A stretch of 14,753 nucleotides of DNA from the NCBI GenBank assembly GCA_009700405.1, contig WLMD01000028.1:1-14753 (forward strand), given 5' to 3'. How positions within the stretch are numbered: the stretch's first letter is position 1; each line of letters starts with the position of its first letter. The notes under the pieces are model-generated. The model was given only the letters and a program-made list of their open reading frames with translations, did no database searches and was not told where the DNA came from. Source of the DNA: Actinomycetota bacterium (GTDB lineage Bacteria > Actinomycetota > Actinomycetes > Nanopelagicales > Nanopelagicaceae). The position numbers were made by a program, and so were the translations under genes. This document shows, piece by piece, positions 1-6,705 of the stretch.

Positions 1-747
1 GCTCTTTCTCTTCCAACTAAGGCAGTTTTCTTAGAAACTCCAAGCAATCCAATGCTAGAAGTTGTTGACATCCGAATGGTCAGCGACTTGGCACATAAAG
101 TTGGAGCCACCGTCATAGTTGATAACGTAATGGCATCACCTGTTTTACAAAAACCTCTGGAGCACGGCGCCGACGTTGTTATGTACTCAGCCACTAAACA
201 TATTGATGGACAGGGTCGCGTTCTTGCTGGTGCAATATTGGGTAGCGAGTCATACATTAAAGAACAACTCAATCCATTTATTCGCCACACCGGACCATCG
301 CTGAGTCCATTTAATGCCTGGGTTCTAGTGAAATCTCTTGAAACTATGAGCATGCGAGTCAAGCGTATGAATAACAGCGCTCAGTTAATCGCTGAATTCC
401 TCGAATCACGCGCTGAGATTAAGAGTGTTCGATATCCAGGATTAAAATCTCACCCTGGTTATGAGACAGCTCAAAAACAAATGGATGGCGGCGGCTCAAC
501 TATTGGTATTGAATTTGCTGGAAAACAAAGCGACACTTTCAAATTCATGAATGCACTCAGGATCATTGATATCTCAAATAACTTAGGCGACAGCAAATCT
601 TTAATAACTCATCCAGCCTCTAGTACTCATAGACGTTTATCCCCTGAAGTCCAGGCGGAGATGGGAATTACGGGATCTGTATTGCGTTTATCGGTGGGGC
701 TAGAACATCCTGAAGATTTGTTGCGCGATATCGAGGAAGCTCTTTAA
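1..747 (+). CDS. metZ: O-succinylhomoserine sulfhydrylase-like PLP enzyme (5' partial)
   Basis: This is the C-terminal part of a Cys/Met-metabolism PLP-dependent enzyme. The reading frame is open from base 1, so the ATG at 52 is internal and the true start lies outside the window. Visible motifs are ETPSNP at fragment residues 12-17, VDN at about 40-42 (the Asp that contacts the PLP ring nitrogen) and SATKHIDGQGR at 63-73, whose Lys66 is the predicted Schiff-base lysine. The form SATKHIDGQGR and the ending THPASSTHRRLSPE...LRLSVGLE favour MetZ, which makes homocysteine from O-succinylhomoserine and sulfide in the cytoplasm. Cystathionine gamma-synthase (MetB) is the main alternative, because substrate choice cannot be read from this fragment. 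The stop codon overlaps that of ctaB on the other strand by 4 bases. Confidence 0.85.
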   Translation, partial: ALSLPTKAVFLETPSNPMLEVVDIRMVSDLAHKVGATVIVDNVMASPVLQKPLEHGADVVMYSATKHIDGQGRVLAGAILGSESYIKEQLNPFIRHTGPSLSPFNAWVLVKSLETMSMRVKRMNNSAQLIAEFLESRAEIKSVRYPGLKSHPGYETAQKQMDGGGSTIGIEFAGKQSDTFKFMNALRIIDISNNLGDSKSLITHPASSTHRRLSPEVQAEMGITGSVLRLSVGLEHPEDLLRDIEEAL

Positions 748-1637
748 TTAAGTAGCTGGGCAACTACAAGCAGCCCTGAATACAAACTTAGATACGTTAT
801 AGACCAATGGAAAATCTTTCCTGCAGTCTTTGCATAGGATTCAGAATTATCCCGCAACTGCAAAAGTTGATAAGCAAAGACCAAACCTAGGCCAACAGTC
901 ACGACCAAGGCCCATAAAGGTAACTCTGCAGTTCTAATTAGGACGACTGAAGAAATAATCATCGCAATAGTGTGAAACCACATTTCTATTCGAACTCTTT
1001 CGCGCGTTGCTACAACTGGAAGCATTGGAACTCCAGCGGCTGCGTAGTCGTCTTTATATTTAATTGCGAGCGCCCAAAAATGTGGTGGAGTCCAAAAGAA
1101 AATTACTAAAAAGAAAGCAAGAGCCGACATCGAAAGTGAGTTAGTAATTGCTGCCCATCCGATGAAAACAGGCATACAACCTGCAGCACCTCCCCACACA
1201 ATATTTTGTGCCGTACGTCGCTTAAGTCCCATTGTGTAAATGAGAACGTAATAAGCAATTGCAATGAAGGTAAGAAGTGTTGCTAATGGAGTAGTAAATA
1301 CCCAAAAAATTATTAAGGAGAGTACCCCGATTAGAGTTGCAAAAATTGCAGCTTCCTTATTATTTAAAACTCCGGTGACTAATGGGCGCTTAGATGTGCG
1401 CGCCATAAGCCGATCTAAATCACTTTCGATAATCATGTTAAAGGCGTTTGCAGAACCCGCGGCCAATGTTCCACCGATAATCGCTGCAAGAGTGACGCCA
1501 AGTGGAGGTAAGGATTTATTGGCCAAGACCATTGCTGGCAATGTCGAAATCAGAAGTAGCTCTACGACCCTTAATTTCATTAAGTCGATGTAGCCACGGA
1601 CCTTTTCACGCGTGGAAGATTGAGCGGCGATGGTCAT
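744..1637 (-). CDS. ctaB: Protoheme IX farnesyltransferase (heme O synthase)
   Basis: CtaB farnesylates heme B to heme O, the precursor of heme A for aa3-type oxidase. The 297-residue length is normal for the family, and the chain alternates hydrophobic segments as expected for a UbiA-type membrane prenyltransferase. The first Asp-rich motif is N67-MIIE-S-D73-L-D75, followed by MARTSKRP. Where E. coli CyoE reads NNYIDRDID, the first Asp is Glu71 here. The second family signature, DDYAAAGVPMLP, is intact. There is no Shine-Dalgarno sequence before the ATG at 1637, but TAAACT lies exactly 6 bases upstream, which suggests a leaderless mRNA. The gene lies about 7 kb from the oxidase operon it serves. 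It converges on metZ and shares its stop region. Confidence 0.95.
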   Translation of the reverse strand: MTIAAQSSTREKVRGYIDLMKLRVVELLLISTLPAMVLANKSLPPLGVTLAAIIGGTLAAGSANAFNMIIESDLDRLMARTSKRPLVTGVLNNKEAAIFATLIGVLSLIIFWVFTTPLATLLTFIAIAYYVLIYTMGLKRRTAQNIVWGGAAGCMPVFIGWAAITNSLSMSALAFFLVIFFWTPPHFWALAIKYKDDYAAAGVPMLPVVATRERVRIEMWFHTIAMIISSVVLIRTAELPLWALVVTVGLGLVFAYQLLQLRDNSESYAKTAGKIFHWSITYLSLYSGLLVVAQLLN

Positions 1638-1643
1638 TAGTGG

Positions 1644-1649
1644 AGTTTA
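1644..1649 (-). promoter_or_regulatory. Candidate -10 element for leaderless ctaB
   Basis: Read on the minus strand this is TAAACT (TAnnnT), 6 bases before the ctaB ATG, so transcription would begin at about the A of the start codon. No good -35 hexamer is seen. The rest of the 89-base divergent gap (1638-1726) holds the Shine-Dalgarno sequence GGGAG of the gene starting at 1727. Confidence 0.45.
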
Positions 1650-1726
1650 CTCAGCAACGTTGAACGCGCTTCCCAGGGTGCTCTCAGGCTTAAGGGTTAT
1701 TTTCCTCCTAACGAAAGGGAGAAAAC

Positions 1727-2239
1727 ATGACTACAAACACTCCAAAGCCAGAATGGTTCGAGATGGCCGATGCTGACAATGTGGCCTTTGGCGCTCATCG
1801 CTCTGCTCGTGCTGGGATAACCCGACGCGGACGTCTTGTGGCCCTCTCAGCTCCACTGCTTCTAGTGGCGACTGGATTCATGTACGCCCAGGCTTCCGAC
1901 CAGGGTCCTGCATCGGCCTCAGAGGTTGCAAGCGCCAGCTCCCTTAACCAGAGCGCTCCTGCCGTGGATCAAGGTTCACCTGCCGTGGATCAAGGTTCAC
2001 CTGCCGTCAACCAGAGCGCTCCTGCTTCTAGCCAATCACTTTCTACTTCTTCGGCTCCAAAGCAAGTGGCACCTCAACAAGCCACAGTTACTTCACTAAC
2101 TAACTCATTGCCTAAGCCAACAGTGTCGGCAGCGTCAATGGGCGACGACGATGAAGGCGACGACGATGGTGATGACGATGAAGGCGACGACGATGGTGAT
2201 GACGATGAAGGCGACGACGATGAAGGCGACGACGACTAA
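1727..2239 (+). CDS. Membrane-anchored protein with heptad repeats and an Asp-rich tail
   Basis: I do not recognise a family. The 170-residue product has a basic N-terminal part (RSARAG...RRGR, residues 25-36) and one hydrophobic segment at about 37-55. By the positive-inside rule this places the C-terminus outside the membrane. The outer part is Ala/Ser/Pro/Gln-rich and includes four heptads (NQSAPAV, DQGSPAV, DQGSPAV, NQSAPAS; residues 74-101). It ends in a 32-residue tail (139-170) made only of Asp (21), Glu (4) and Gly (7). Such a tail could bind cations, but that is inference. A clear GGGAG ribosome site precedes the ATG by 7 bases. The propeller gene follows after 18 bases on the same strand, which suggests a shared envelope role. 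The tail is encoded by a DNA-level tandem repeat, so its length may vary between strains. Confidence 0.75.
   Translation: MTTNTPKPEWFEMADADNVAFGAHRSARAGITRRGRLVALSAPLLLVATGFMYAQASDQGPASASEVASASSLNQSAPAVDQGSPAVDQGSPAVNQSAPASSQSLSTSSAPKQVAPQQATVTSLTNSLPKPTVSAASMGDDDEGDDDGDDDEGDDDGDDDEGDDDEGDDD
1946..2029 (+). repeat. Four coding 21-bp repeats (heptapeptide units)
   Basis: Four in-frame 21-base units encode NQSAPAV, DQGSPAV, DQGSPAV and NQSAPAS, in an A-B-B-A order. The 21-mers at 1958-1978 and 1979-1999 are identical. Near-identity at the DNA level indicates recent duplication. Confidence 0.9.
2141..2236 (+). repeat. 27-bp coding tandem repeat for the acidic tail
   Basis: A 27-base unit encoding DDDEGDDDG runs from 2144-2170 and 2171-2197, with a 24-base partial third copy at 2198-2221 and a short terminal EGDDD unit. 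The first two copies differ only at one wobble base (gac/gat). The array ends directly at the stop codon. Confidence 0.9.
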
Positions 2240-2245
2240 GCCCTA

Positions 2246-2251
2246 TATTCT
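2246..2251 (+). promoter_or_regulatory. Candidate -10 element for the leaderless propeller gene
   Basis: TATTCT (TAnnnT) lies exactly 6 bases before the ATG at 2258, and there is no Shine-Dalgarno sequence in the 18-base gap. It begins 7 bases after the stop codon of the acidic-tail gene. An overlapping TATATT at 2244-2249 is an alternative hexamer. A -35 would fall within the upstream repeat and none is obvious. Confidence 0.4.
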
Positions 2252-2257
2252 TACCGA

Positions 2258-3373
2258 ATGCGCCAACGTTCATTCATTCTCTTATGCACGCTGGTATTCG
2301 TAAGCTATTTAGTTCCACAATCAATTGCCGATGACACGGTCACATCAACTTCATCTTCACCTGCAAAGAGTTCTACCCAGACGCGGTTGGCTCTCGTAAA
2401 AACTATTACCGGAGATATCACTCCTAAATCTGTTCGAGCATCGGGTGCCGGACTAGTAAGCGCGCACAACATGATGTACCGCCACTCCGTAACTATTTAT
2501 GATGCGAAAACTCTCGAACTTCTAAAGACCATTCCTGATTCGATTACTCTCTCTAAATTTGGGTACAAGCAATATTCCGGAAATTATCAAGGTGCACCAG
2601 TCGAGGGTTCATATTCACCTGATGGTAAATATCTATATGTAACTAATTACGCAATGTATGGAAAAGGGTTCAATCGAGAAGGGCACGACACTTGCAGCCC
2701 AGCTTCTAAGTTTGATCGAAGTTTTCTGTACAGAATCAACCTTAGTAATTACGAAATTGATGCCGTCTACCAAGTTGGAGTTGTGCCTAAGGTTGTAGAA
2801 GTCACTCCAGATAATAAGTATTTACTTGTTACTAACTGGTGCTCCTATGATCTAACGGTAATTTCAATCGAAACCCAGAAGGTCATAAAGTCTCTTTCAA
2901 TTGGCGCATACCCGCGGGGCATTGTGGTTTCTAAGGATTCAACCACGGCGTACGTTGCACAGATGGGTGGCACAACAATTCATCAAATTGACTTAAGAAC
3001 TTTTGCTAAAAAACTAATTCCTATAGGAGTTAATCCACGGGCAATTGTGCTTTCACCAGATAACTCCAAGCTTTACGCAACACTCAATCAATCAGGAAAA
3101 GTGACTGCCTACGACTTAGTTAAACGTAAAACCATCGCCACGGTTACAACTGGCAAGGCAGCACGAAGTTTGACCATCTCAAGTGATGGCACAGCGCTAT
3201 TTGTTGTTAATTTTGAAAGTGGAACCGTATCTAAGCTCAATGCTTCGAATTTAAAGATTCTTCAAACAGTTAAGGTCTGCACACAACCAATCGGTGTTAC
3301 TTATGATGCAACCATGAATCGAACGTGGGTTGCTTGCTATTTAGGACAAATAAAGGTTTTCGATAACCTTTAA
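2258..3373 (+). CDS. Secreted YVTN-type beta-propeller protein
   Basis: The 371-residue product starts with a signal peptide (MRQRS, hydrophobic core at about 6-20, likely cleavage near SIA-DD at 24-25). It then shows repeated propeller strands of the form SPDGKYLYVTN, TPDNKYLLVTN, SKDSTTAYVAQ, SPDNSKLYATL and SSDGTALFVVN, about 42 residues apart, so a six- or seven-bladed YVTN/Lvb-type propeller is expected. Four Cys occur in the mature part (in DTCSPA, NWCSYD, KVCTQP and VACYLG) and could form disulfides outside the cell. No catalytic motif is visible. Members of this fold usually bind proteins or ligands, and no specific function can be assigned. The gene directly follows the acidic-tail anchor gene. 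Its stop codon overlaps that of dacB by 4 bases. Confidence 0.85.
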   Translation: MRQRSFILLCTLVFVSYLVPQSIADDTVTSTSSSPAKSSTQTRLALVKTITGDITPKSVRASGAGLVSAHNMMYRHSVTIYDAKTLELLKTIPDSITLSKFGYKQYSGNYQGAPVEGSYSPDGKYLYVTNYAMYGKGFNREGHDTCSPASKFDRSFLYRINLSNYEIDAVYQVGVVPKVVEVTPDNKYLLVTNWCSYDLTVISIETQKVIKSLSIGAYPRGIVVSKDSTTAYVAQMGGTTIHQIDLRTFAKKLIPIGVNPRAIVLSPDNSKLYATLNQSGKVTAYDLVKRKTIATVTTGKAARSLTISSDGTALFVVNFESGTVSKLNASNLKILQTVKVCTQPIGVTYDATMNRTWVACYLGQIKVFDNL

Positions 3374-4533
3374 GCGGCTGGGCTAATAAGAGGAGCCGCC
3401 AATTTCCCAAAGAGCTTGTCGATGGTTGTTCGAGCGGCATTTGTAGGAACAGATCCCACATGAATGTGGTCTGCAATAGCCACAACGATGTATTGGCGAT
3501 CACCTGAGTCCACATACCCAGCCAAACTCACTGTTCCATCTAGTGTTCCTGTTTTTGCGTGTACGAGACCCACTGCCTGAGGCGCCGTTGTTAAATATCG
3601 TTTCTCTAACGTGCCAGAAACCCCAGAAACTGGAAGCCCCTCATAAATTGGTAAGAATTTAGGATCGTCTCGGATCTTCTGTAAAAGCTCGGCAACTAAT
3701 TTTGCTGTGACTCGATTCTCTTTCGAAAGACCACTTCCATCAAAAATCTCAAGACCGGTGGGATCCACTTCAAGACGAGCCACTGCATCATTAATAGTCA
3801 TTGAGACGCCAAGGTTGCTCATCCCGTATCCAGCAACACTCGAAGCATTGAGAACCAATCTATTGGCTAAATTGTTATCGCTCCATAAAATTGCGAACTT
3901 AACCATTTCTCTCACGGTAGGTGAATAAACGGTTGCAATTTCTTCTTTCGAATTAGTTATGACTTCACTCTTTGATAAAGGCGTGAACGTTGCTTTAAAG
4001 CCAGCGTTCTTAAATGCTGTTTCGATGAGCGGACGATCTTTAGTGAATAGACCTGAATAACCGATTGACACGCTCTTGAAAGGTATTCCTTGGGAGTTCT
4101 TTAGAACAGGAATTGCTTTCTTTATGAGGTTGCCAATCCAGGCCCTCTTGTTGGCAACTGCCTCTTTATATGTATTAGTCAGCCAAGGATCATAAGAGCC
4201 AACTAGAACCAATGATGCTGATTCTTGTCCTGAATAAAGCCTGGTTTCATATCTTAGTTCGGGGTCTATAAATTCGAGTGTTGCTGTAGCAGCGAGAACT
4301 TTCATTACCGAAGCAGGCTTGCGCGATGACGTTGAATCCTTTTCGAATATAACTTCTCCTGTTGCCCGGTCAATAACAATGATTGCAGGATCTGCCAAAG
4401 TCGCCGAGAGAGATGTGCGTTGGAAATATGAGGAGATCTGTGAAGCTGACAATGTCGAAGAAGCATGAGATGACGACGCACTAGTTCCAAAGCTAATGAC
4501 GAGAACTAGGGCAGAGCAAAGAAGCTTCTTCAT
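3370..4533 (-). CDS. dacB: D-alanyl-D-alanine carboxypeptidase/endopeptidase, PBP4 family (peptidase S13)
   Basis: This exported enzyme trims or cleaves peptidoglycan stem peptides. I start it at the ATG at 4533, because MKKLLCSALVLVISFGTSAS is a typical signal peptide. An upstream in-frame extension to 4599 would bury that signal and overlap the previous gene. In the 387-residue product the three penicillin-binding motifs are S75-V-M-K78, S218-D-N220 and K327-T-G329. The insert of about 140 residues between the first two is characteristic of the S13/PBP4 class, as is DGSGLSKENR (about 265-274). The start lies 5 bases after the stop of the upstream membrane protein gene and has only a weak ribosome site, so translational coupling is likely. 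The 3' end overlaps the propeller gene by 4 bases. Confidence 0.93.
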   Translation of the reverse strand: MKKLLCSALVLVISFGTSASSSHASSTLSASQISSYFQRTSLSATLADPAIIVIDRATGEVIFEKDSTSSRKPASVMKVLAATATLEFIDPELRYETRLYSGQESASLVLVGSYDPWLTNTYKEAVANKRAWIGNLIKKAIPVLKNSQGIPFKSVSIGYSGLFTKDRPLIETAFKNAGFKATFTPLSKSEVITNSKEEIATVYSPTVREMVKFAILWSDNNLANRLVLNASSVAGYGMSNLGVSMTINDAVARLEVDPTGLEIFDGSGLSKENRVTAKLVAELLQKIRDDPKFLPIYEGLPVSGVSGTLEKRYLTTAPQAVGLVHAKTGTLDGTVSLAGYVDSGDRQYIVVAIADHIHVGSVPTNAARTTIDKLFGKLAAPLISPAA

Positions 4534-4538
4534 AAAGT

Positions 4539-4904
4539 CTATTTCCAGAAGAGGGCGATAAGGATGTTGAAAGTAGTAAGCCCTACAAGAGTTAGCCATG
4601 TTGAATTCTTAAGCTCTGGTTTCTTAACATTACGGAAACCAATAATGATGATGGCGATGAGAACAAGAAACTTAACCCCGACCCAGCCATTATTTAAAAG
4701 CGGCCACTTATCGGCATCTTCGGTGTGCAAAGGTGTACGAAGTCCAACCATCGCTAATCCTGCAACTAGGGCAGTGAGCGCGCTGTGCATTGCAGCAGGG
4801 TGGAGCTTTCGAGGATTCTTCTTAAATTGATGTAGTAGTAAAGCCATCAATGCAATAATTGAAAGTACGTGGACGATAAGCAAAATCGAACTGAGTGCAC
4901 TCAT
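4539..4904 (-). CDS. Small integral membrane protein, unknown function
   Basis: The 121-residue product has four predicted membrane segments (about 5-25, 38-58, 72-90 and 100-119). Short charged loops lie between them (HQFKKNPRK, TPLHTEDADKW, NVKKPELKN). I recognise no enzyme motif; His11 and several loop His are present, but no copper or heme pattern is convincing. A strong GGAGAAAACC ribosome site precedes the ATG. It is the first gene of a two-gene unit with dacB (5-base gap), so a role at the cell envelope is a reasonable guess from context only. It does not resemble the oxidase subunit CtaF. Confidence 0.8.
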   Translation of the reverse strand: MSALSSILLIVHVLSIIALMALLLHQFKKNPRKLHPAAMHSALTALVAGLAMVGLRTPLHTEDADKWPLLNNGWVGVKFLVLIAIIIIGFRNVKKPELKNSTWLTLVGLTTFNILIALFWK

Positions 4905-4955
4905 GGTTTTCTCCTTAGCGCTTGCGCGCAGATAGCGTTTTCAATGTATTCAGTT

Positions 4956-4961
4956 TAGAGT
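4956..4961 (+). promoter_or_regulatory. Candidate -10 element for leaderless trmH-type gene
   Basis: TAGAGT lies exactly 6 bases before the ATG at 4968, and no Shine-Dalgarno sequence is present. On the opposite strand TAAACT (4952-4957) overlaps it and could serve the divergent membrane-protein gene, so the 63-base gap 4905-4967 may hold two back-to-back promoters. Confidence 0.4.
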
Positions 4962-4967
4962 GCCTTC

Positions 4968-5606
4968 ATGCTTCCACCTGCAACTATTGGCCCCGGCGAA
5001 TTCTTTCCTGTCGTTGGCGTTGGCCCGCACGCGGAGCCATGGCCGACTGAGGCGCATTTTGACCCTGAGCTTCTAGCTGCAGGAGACCGTCGAAATGTTC
5101 TGGATAAATATCGCTACTGGAGCGTTGAGGCGATTGTCGCCGACCTAAATACCAAGCGCCATGGTCTGCAAATTGCCATTGAGAATTGGCAGCACGATCT
5201 CAATATTGGATCAATCGTTCGAACAGCTAATGCGTTTAACGTTTCCGGCGTCCACATCGTCGGAAAGCGCGACTGGAATAAGCGCGGAGCAATGGTCACC
5301 GACCGATACCTCACAGTCTTTCATCATCCAACTGTTGAAGACCTTGCCCTTTGGGCAAAGGAAAATAATCTGCCACTCATCGGTATAGATAATGTTCCGG
5401 GTTCGCTACGTCTAGAAGGTGCGCAACTGCCTCAAGAATGCTTGCTGCTATTTGGCCAAGAGGGCGCGGGAATGTCAGATGAAGGAATCGCAGCTTGCTC
5501 TGTGATGTACGCGATTGATCAATATGGATCTACACGATCCATGAATGCTTCAGCTGCTGGAGCTATTGCGATGTATCACTGGGCTCTGCAGCATCTGCCT
5601 CGTTAA
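4968..5606 (+). CDS. SpoU/TrmH-family RNA 2'-O-methyltransferase
   Basis: This is an SPOUT-class, SAM-dependent RNA ribose methylase. In 212 residues the three family motifs are in order. Motif 1 is N79-IGSIVRTANAF with the catalytic Arg85. Motif 2 is LLFGQEGAGMSDE (160-172) with Glu165. Motif 3 is IDQYGSTRSMNASAAGAIAMYHW-like (183-205), with Asn193 in the SAM-binding knot. The first 65 residues are a short extension with a Pro/Gly-rich start and no L30e-like substrate-binding domain, so the target RNA (tRNA or rRNA) cannot be named. The ATG has no ribosome site but has TAGAGT 6 bases upstream. The last 44 bases overlap the convergent TPR gene. Confidence 0.9.
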   Translation: MLPPATIGPGEFFPVVGVGPHAEPWPTEAHFDPELLAAGDRRNVLDKYRYWSVEAIVADLNTKRHGLQIAIENWQHDLNIGSIVRTANAFNVSGVHIVGKRDWNKRGAMVTDRYLTVFHHPTVEDLALWAKENNLPLIGIDNVPGSLRLEGAQLPQECLLLFGQEGAGMSDEGIAACSVMYAIDQYGSTRSMNASAAGAIAMYHWALQHLPR

Positions 5607-6528
5607 GAAGATCAGATACTGAAGATAAACGCCTAACAATTTCATCAGCTTCTTCAATCCGGCCTAGCGTGCGCATGACAGAAGCCATTCGTGTTTCAAC
5701 ATCAATGATAAATTCGAAATCTCTTGGGTCTTCATCCGTTGATGTTTGTAGCACTCGATCCAACGTTGCAAGGCCATCTTCCAATTTGCCTAAGAGAATT
5801 TGAGCTTTACCAAATTCTAGTAACGCAAAAGTTTCACGAGAATGATCGTGCGCTGTCTCAAAAACATCTAGTGCTTTGCGCGCGGTTTCCAGCGCCAATT
5901 CACCATTTCCGAGCTCAACAAGGCATGCAGCAATCTTTTGATCACAGCGGCCTACATGAATTACTTCGCGATTCTTCTTATAAAGGGTTCTTGCTTCGGT
6001 GAAACTTGCGAGCGCATCATCCCAATTTTTGATCTCTCTATACGCACAACCAATGAGGTGCAGATCATTTGCCGCACCTACTTCATCACCGTCAACGAGA
6101 TGCTCTTGAGCACACTCGCGCATGGTGTCGATAACTTTCTCGTAATTCTTCGAGGAATACCACCACTCCCCAAGTGTGCAAGCAAGCTCTAGTGCAATAG
6201 GTGATTTGTTCGTGCGCAGAATCTCAACCGCTTTACTCATTGCATGTGCAGCTTCATCCATGCGTTTTAGTTGATTGAGGTTGTATCCAATTGCTGAGTA
6301 AGCCTGAGCAAGTCCTTCACTCGGCGCACTTGAACCAAGGTCTGAATAAATGTCGCATGCCGTCTCAGCAAGTGCTAAAGCTTCGTCATATTGACCGCGG
6401 GCATAGATTCGCGCGCTAAGTTCGTAATACGTACTGGCGCGTTCGGCACCGTCGACTTCTGGAATTCGATCCCAGAGCATCTCCTCAGTTACAAGATCTT
6501 CCTGACCTGCATCGTCGTCGTCGCTCAT
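5563..6528 (-). CDS. Tetratricopeptide-repeat (TPR) protein
   Basis: This is a 321-residue soluble protein without signal peptide or membrane segment. An acidic N-terminus (MSDDDDAGQEDL) is followed by about seven helical pairs with the TPR pattern. They begin near residues 31, 74, 112, 151, 193, 233 and 274, for example YELSARIYARGQYDEALALA and LHLIGCAYREIKNWDDALAS. TPR arrays bind proteins, and no partner is indicated by the sequence. A GGGGGTG ribosome site lies close before the ATG, and TAGAGT/TATAGA (6549-6556 on this strand) may be its -10. The final 44 bases code on both strands together with the methyltransferase gene. Confidence 0.88.
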   Translation of the reverse strand: MSDDDDAGQEDLVTEEMLWDRIPEVDGAERASTYYELSARIYARGQYDEALALAETACDIYSDLGSSAPSEGLAQAYSAIGYNLNQLKRMDEAAHAMSKAVEILRTNKSPIALELACTLGEWWYSSKNYEKVIDTMRECAQEHLVDGDEVGAANDLHLIGCAYREIKNWDDALASFTEARTLYKKNREVIHVGRCDQKIAACLVELGNGELALETARKALDVFETAHDHSRETFALLEFGKAQILLGKLEDGLATLDRVLQTSTDEDPRDFEFIIDVETRMASVMRTLGRIEEADEIVRRLSSVSDLLNEADAAEPSDTSQ

Positions 6529-6598
6529 GTCACCCCCGTCACACTTCGAACTCTATACGCCACACCCGGAACAGGAGGCCCCCCTGCAGAGGACTCTA

Positions 6599-6620
6599 GA
6601 AATTCTTAAGCGTGAATTTC
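6599..6620. promoter_or_regulatory. Dyad upstream of the nickel/cobalt transporter (possible operator)
   Basis: GAAATTC (6599-6605) and GAATTTC (6614-6620) form a perfect 7-bp inverted repeat with an 8-base spacer. It ends 3 bases upstream of a candidate -35 element, which is a usual position for a metal-responsive regulator. The regulator is unknown. Confidence 0.35.
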
Positions 6621-6623
6621 GAG

Positions 6624-6652
6624 TGGACGAGGGGGAGATCAGGTTTTAGACT
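6624..6652 (+). promoter_or_regulatory. Candidate promoter of the nickel/cobalt transporter
   Basis: TGGACG (6624-6629) and TAGACT (6647-6652) are separated by 17 bases and resemble -35 and -10 hexamers. This would give a leader of about 47 bases before the GTG start, containing the ribosome site GGAAAGGGG at 6691-6699. A short hairpin caggt/acctg (6640-6661) overlaps the -10. No cobalamin B12 box is seen. Confidence 0.4.
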
Positions 6653-6705
6653 TTCTACCTGCAAACCGTTCGCATCTAGGAAATCACAGTGGAAAGGGGC
6701 TTTTC

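Noticed and set aside
1..51. A separate start of the MetZ-like gene at the ATG at 52.
   Set aside because: The frame before it is open and encodes the conserved VFLETPSNP motif, so the gene begins before the window.
1946..2236. Short regular repeats that could suggest a CRISPR-like array.
   Set aside because: The repeats are in frame, contiguous without unique spacers, and encode protein repeats.
4534..4599. A 22-residue N-terminal extension of the PBP4-type enzyme.
   Set aside because: It would bury an excellent signal peptide and overlap the upstream membrane protein gene.
4539..4904. The 121-residue membrane protein as oxidase subunit CtaF.
   Set aside because: It does not resemble CtaF, and it lies in an operon with a peptidoglycan enzyme, not with the cox genes.
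6529..6705. A cobalamin or NiCo riboswitch before the nickel/cobalt transporter.
   Set aside because: There is no GCCACTG B12 box, and the hairpins present (for example 6640-6661) are too short to call a known riboswitch.
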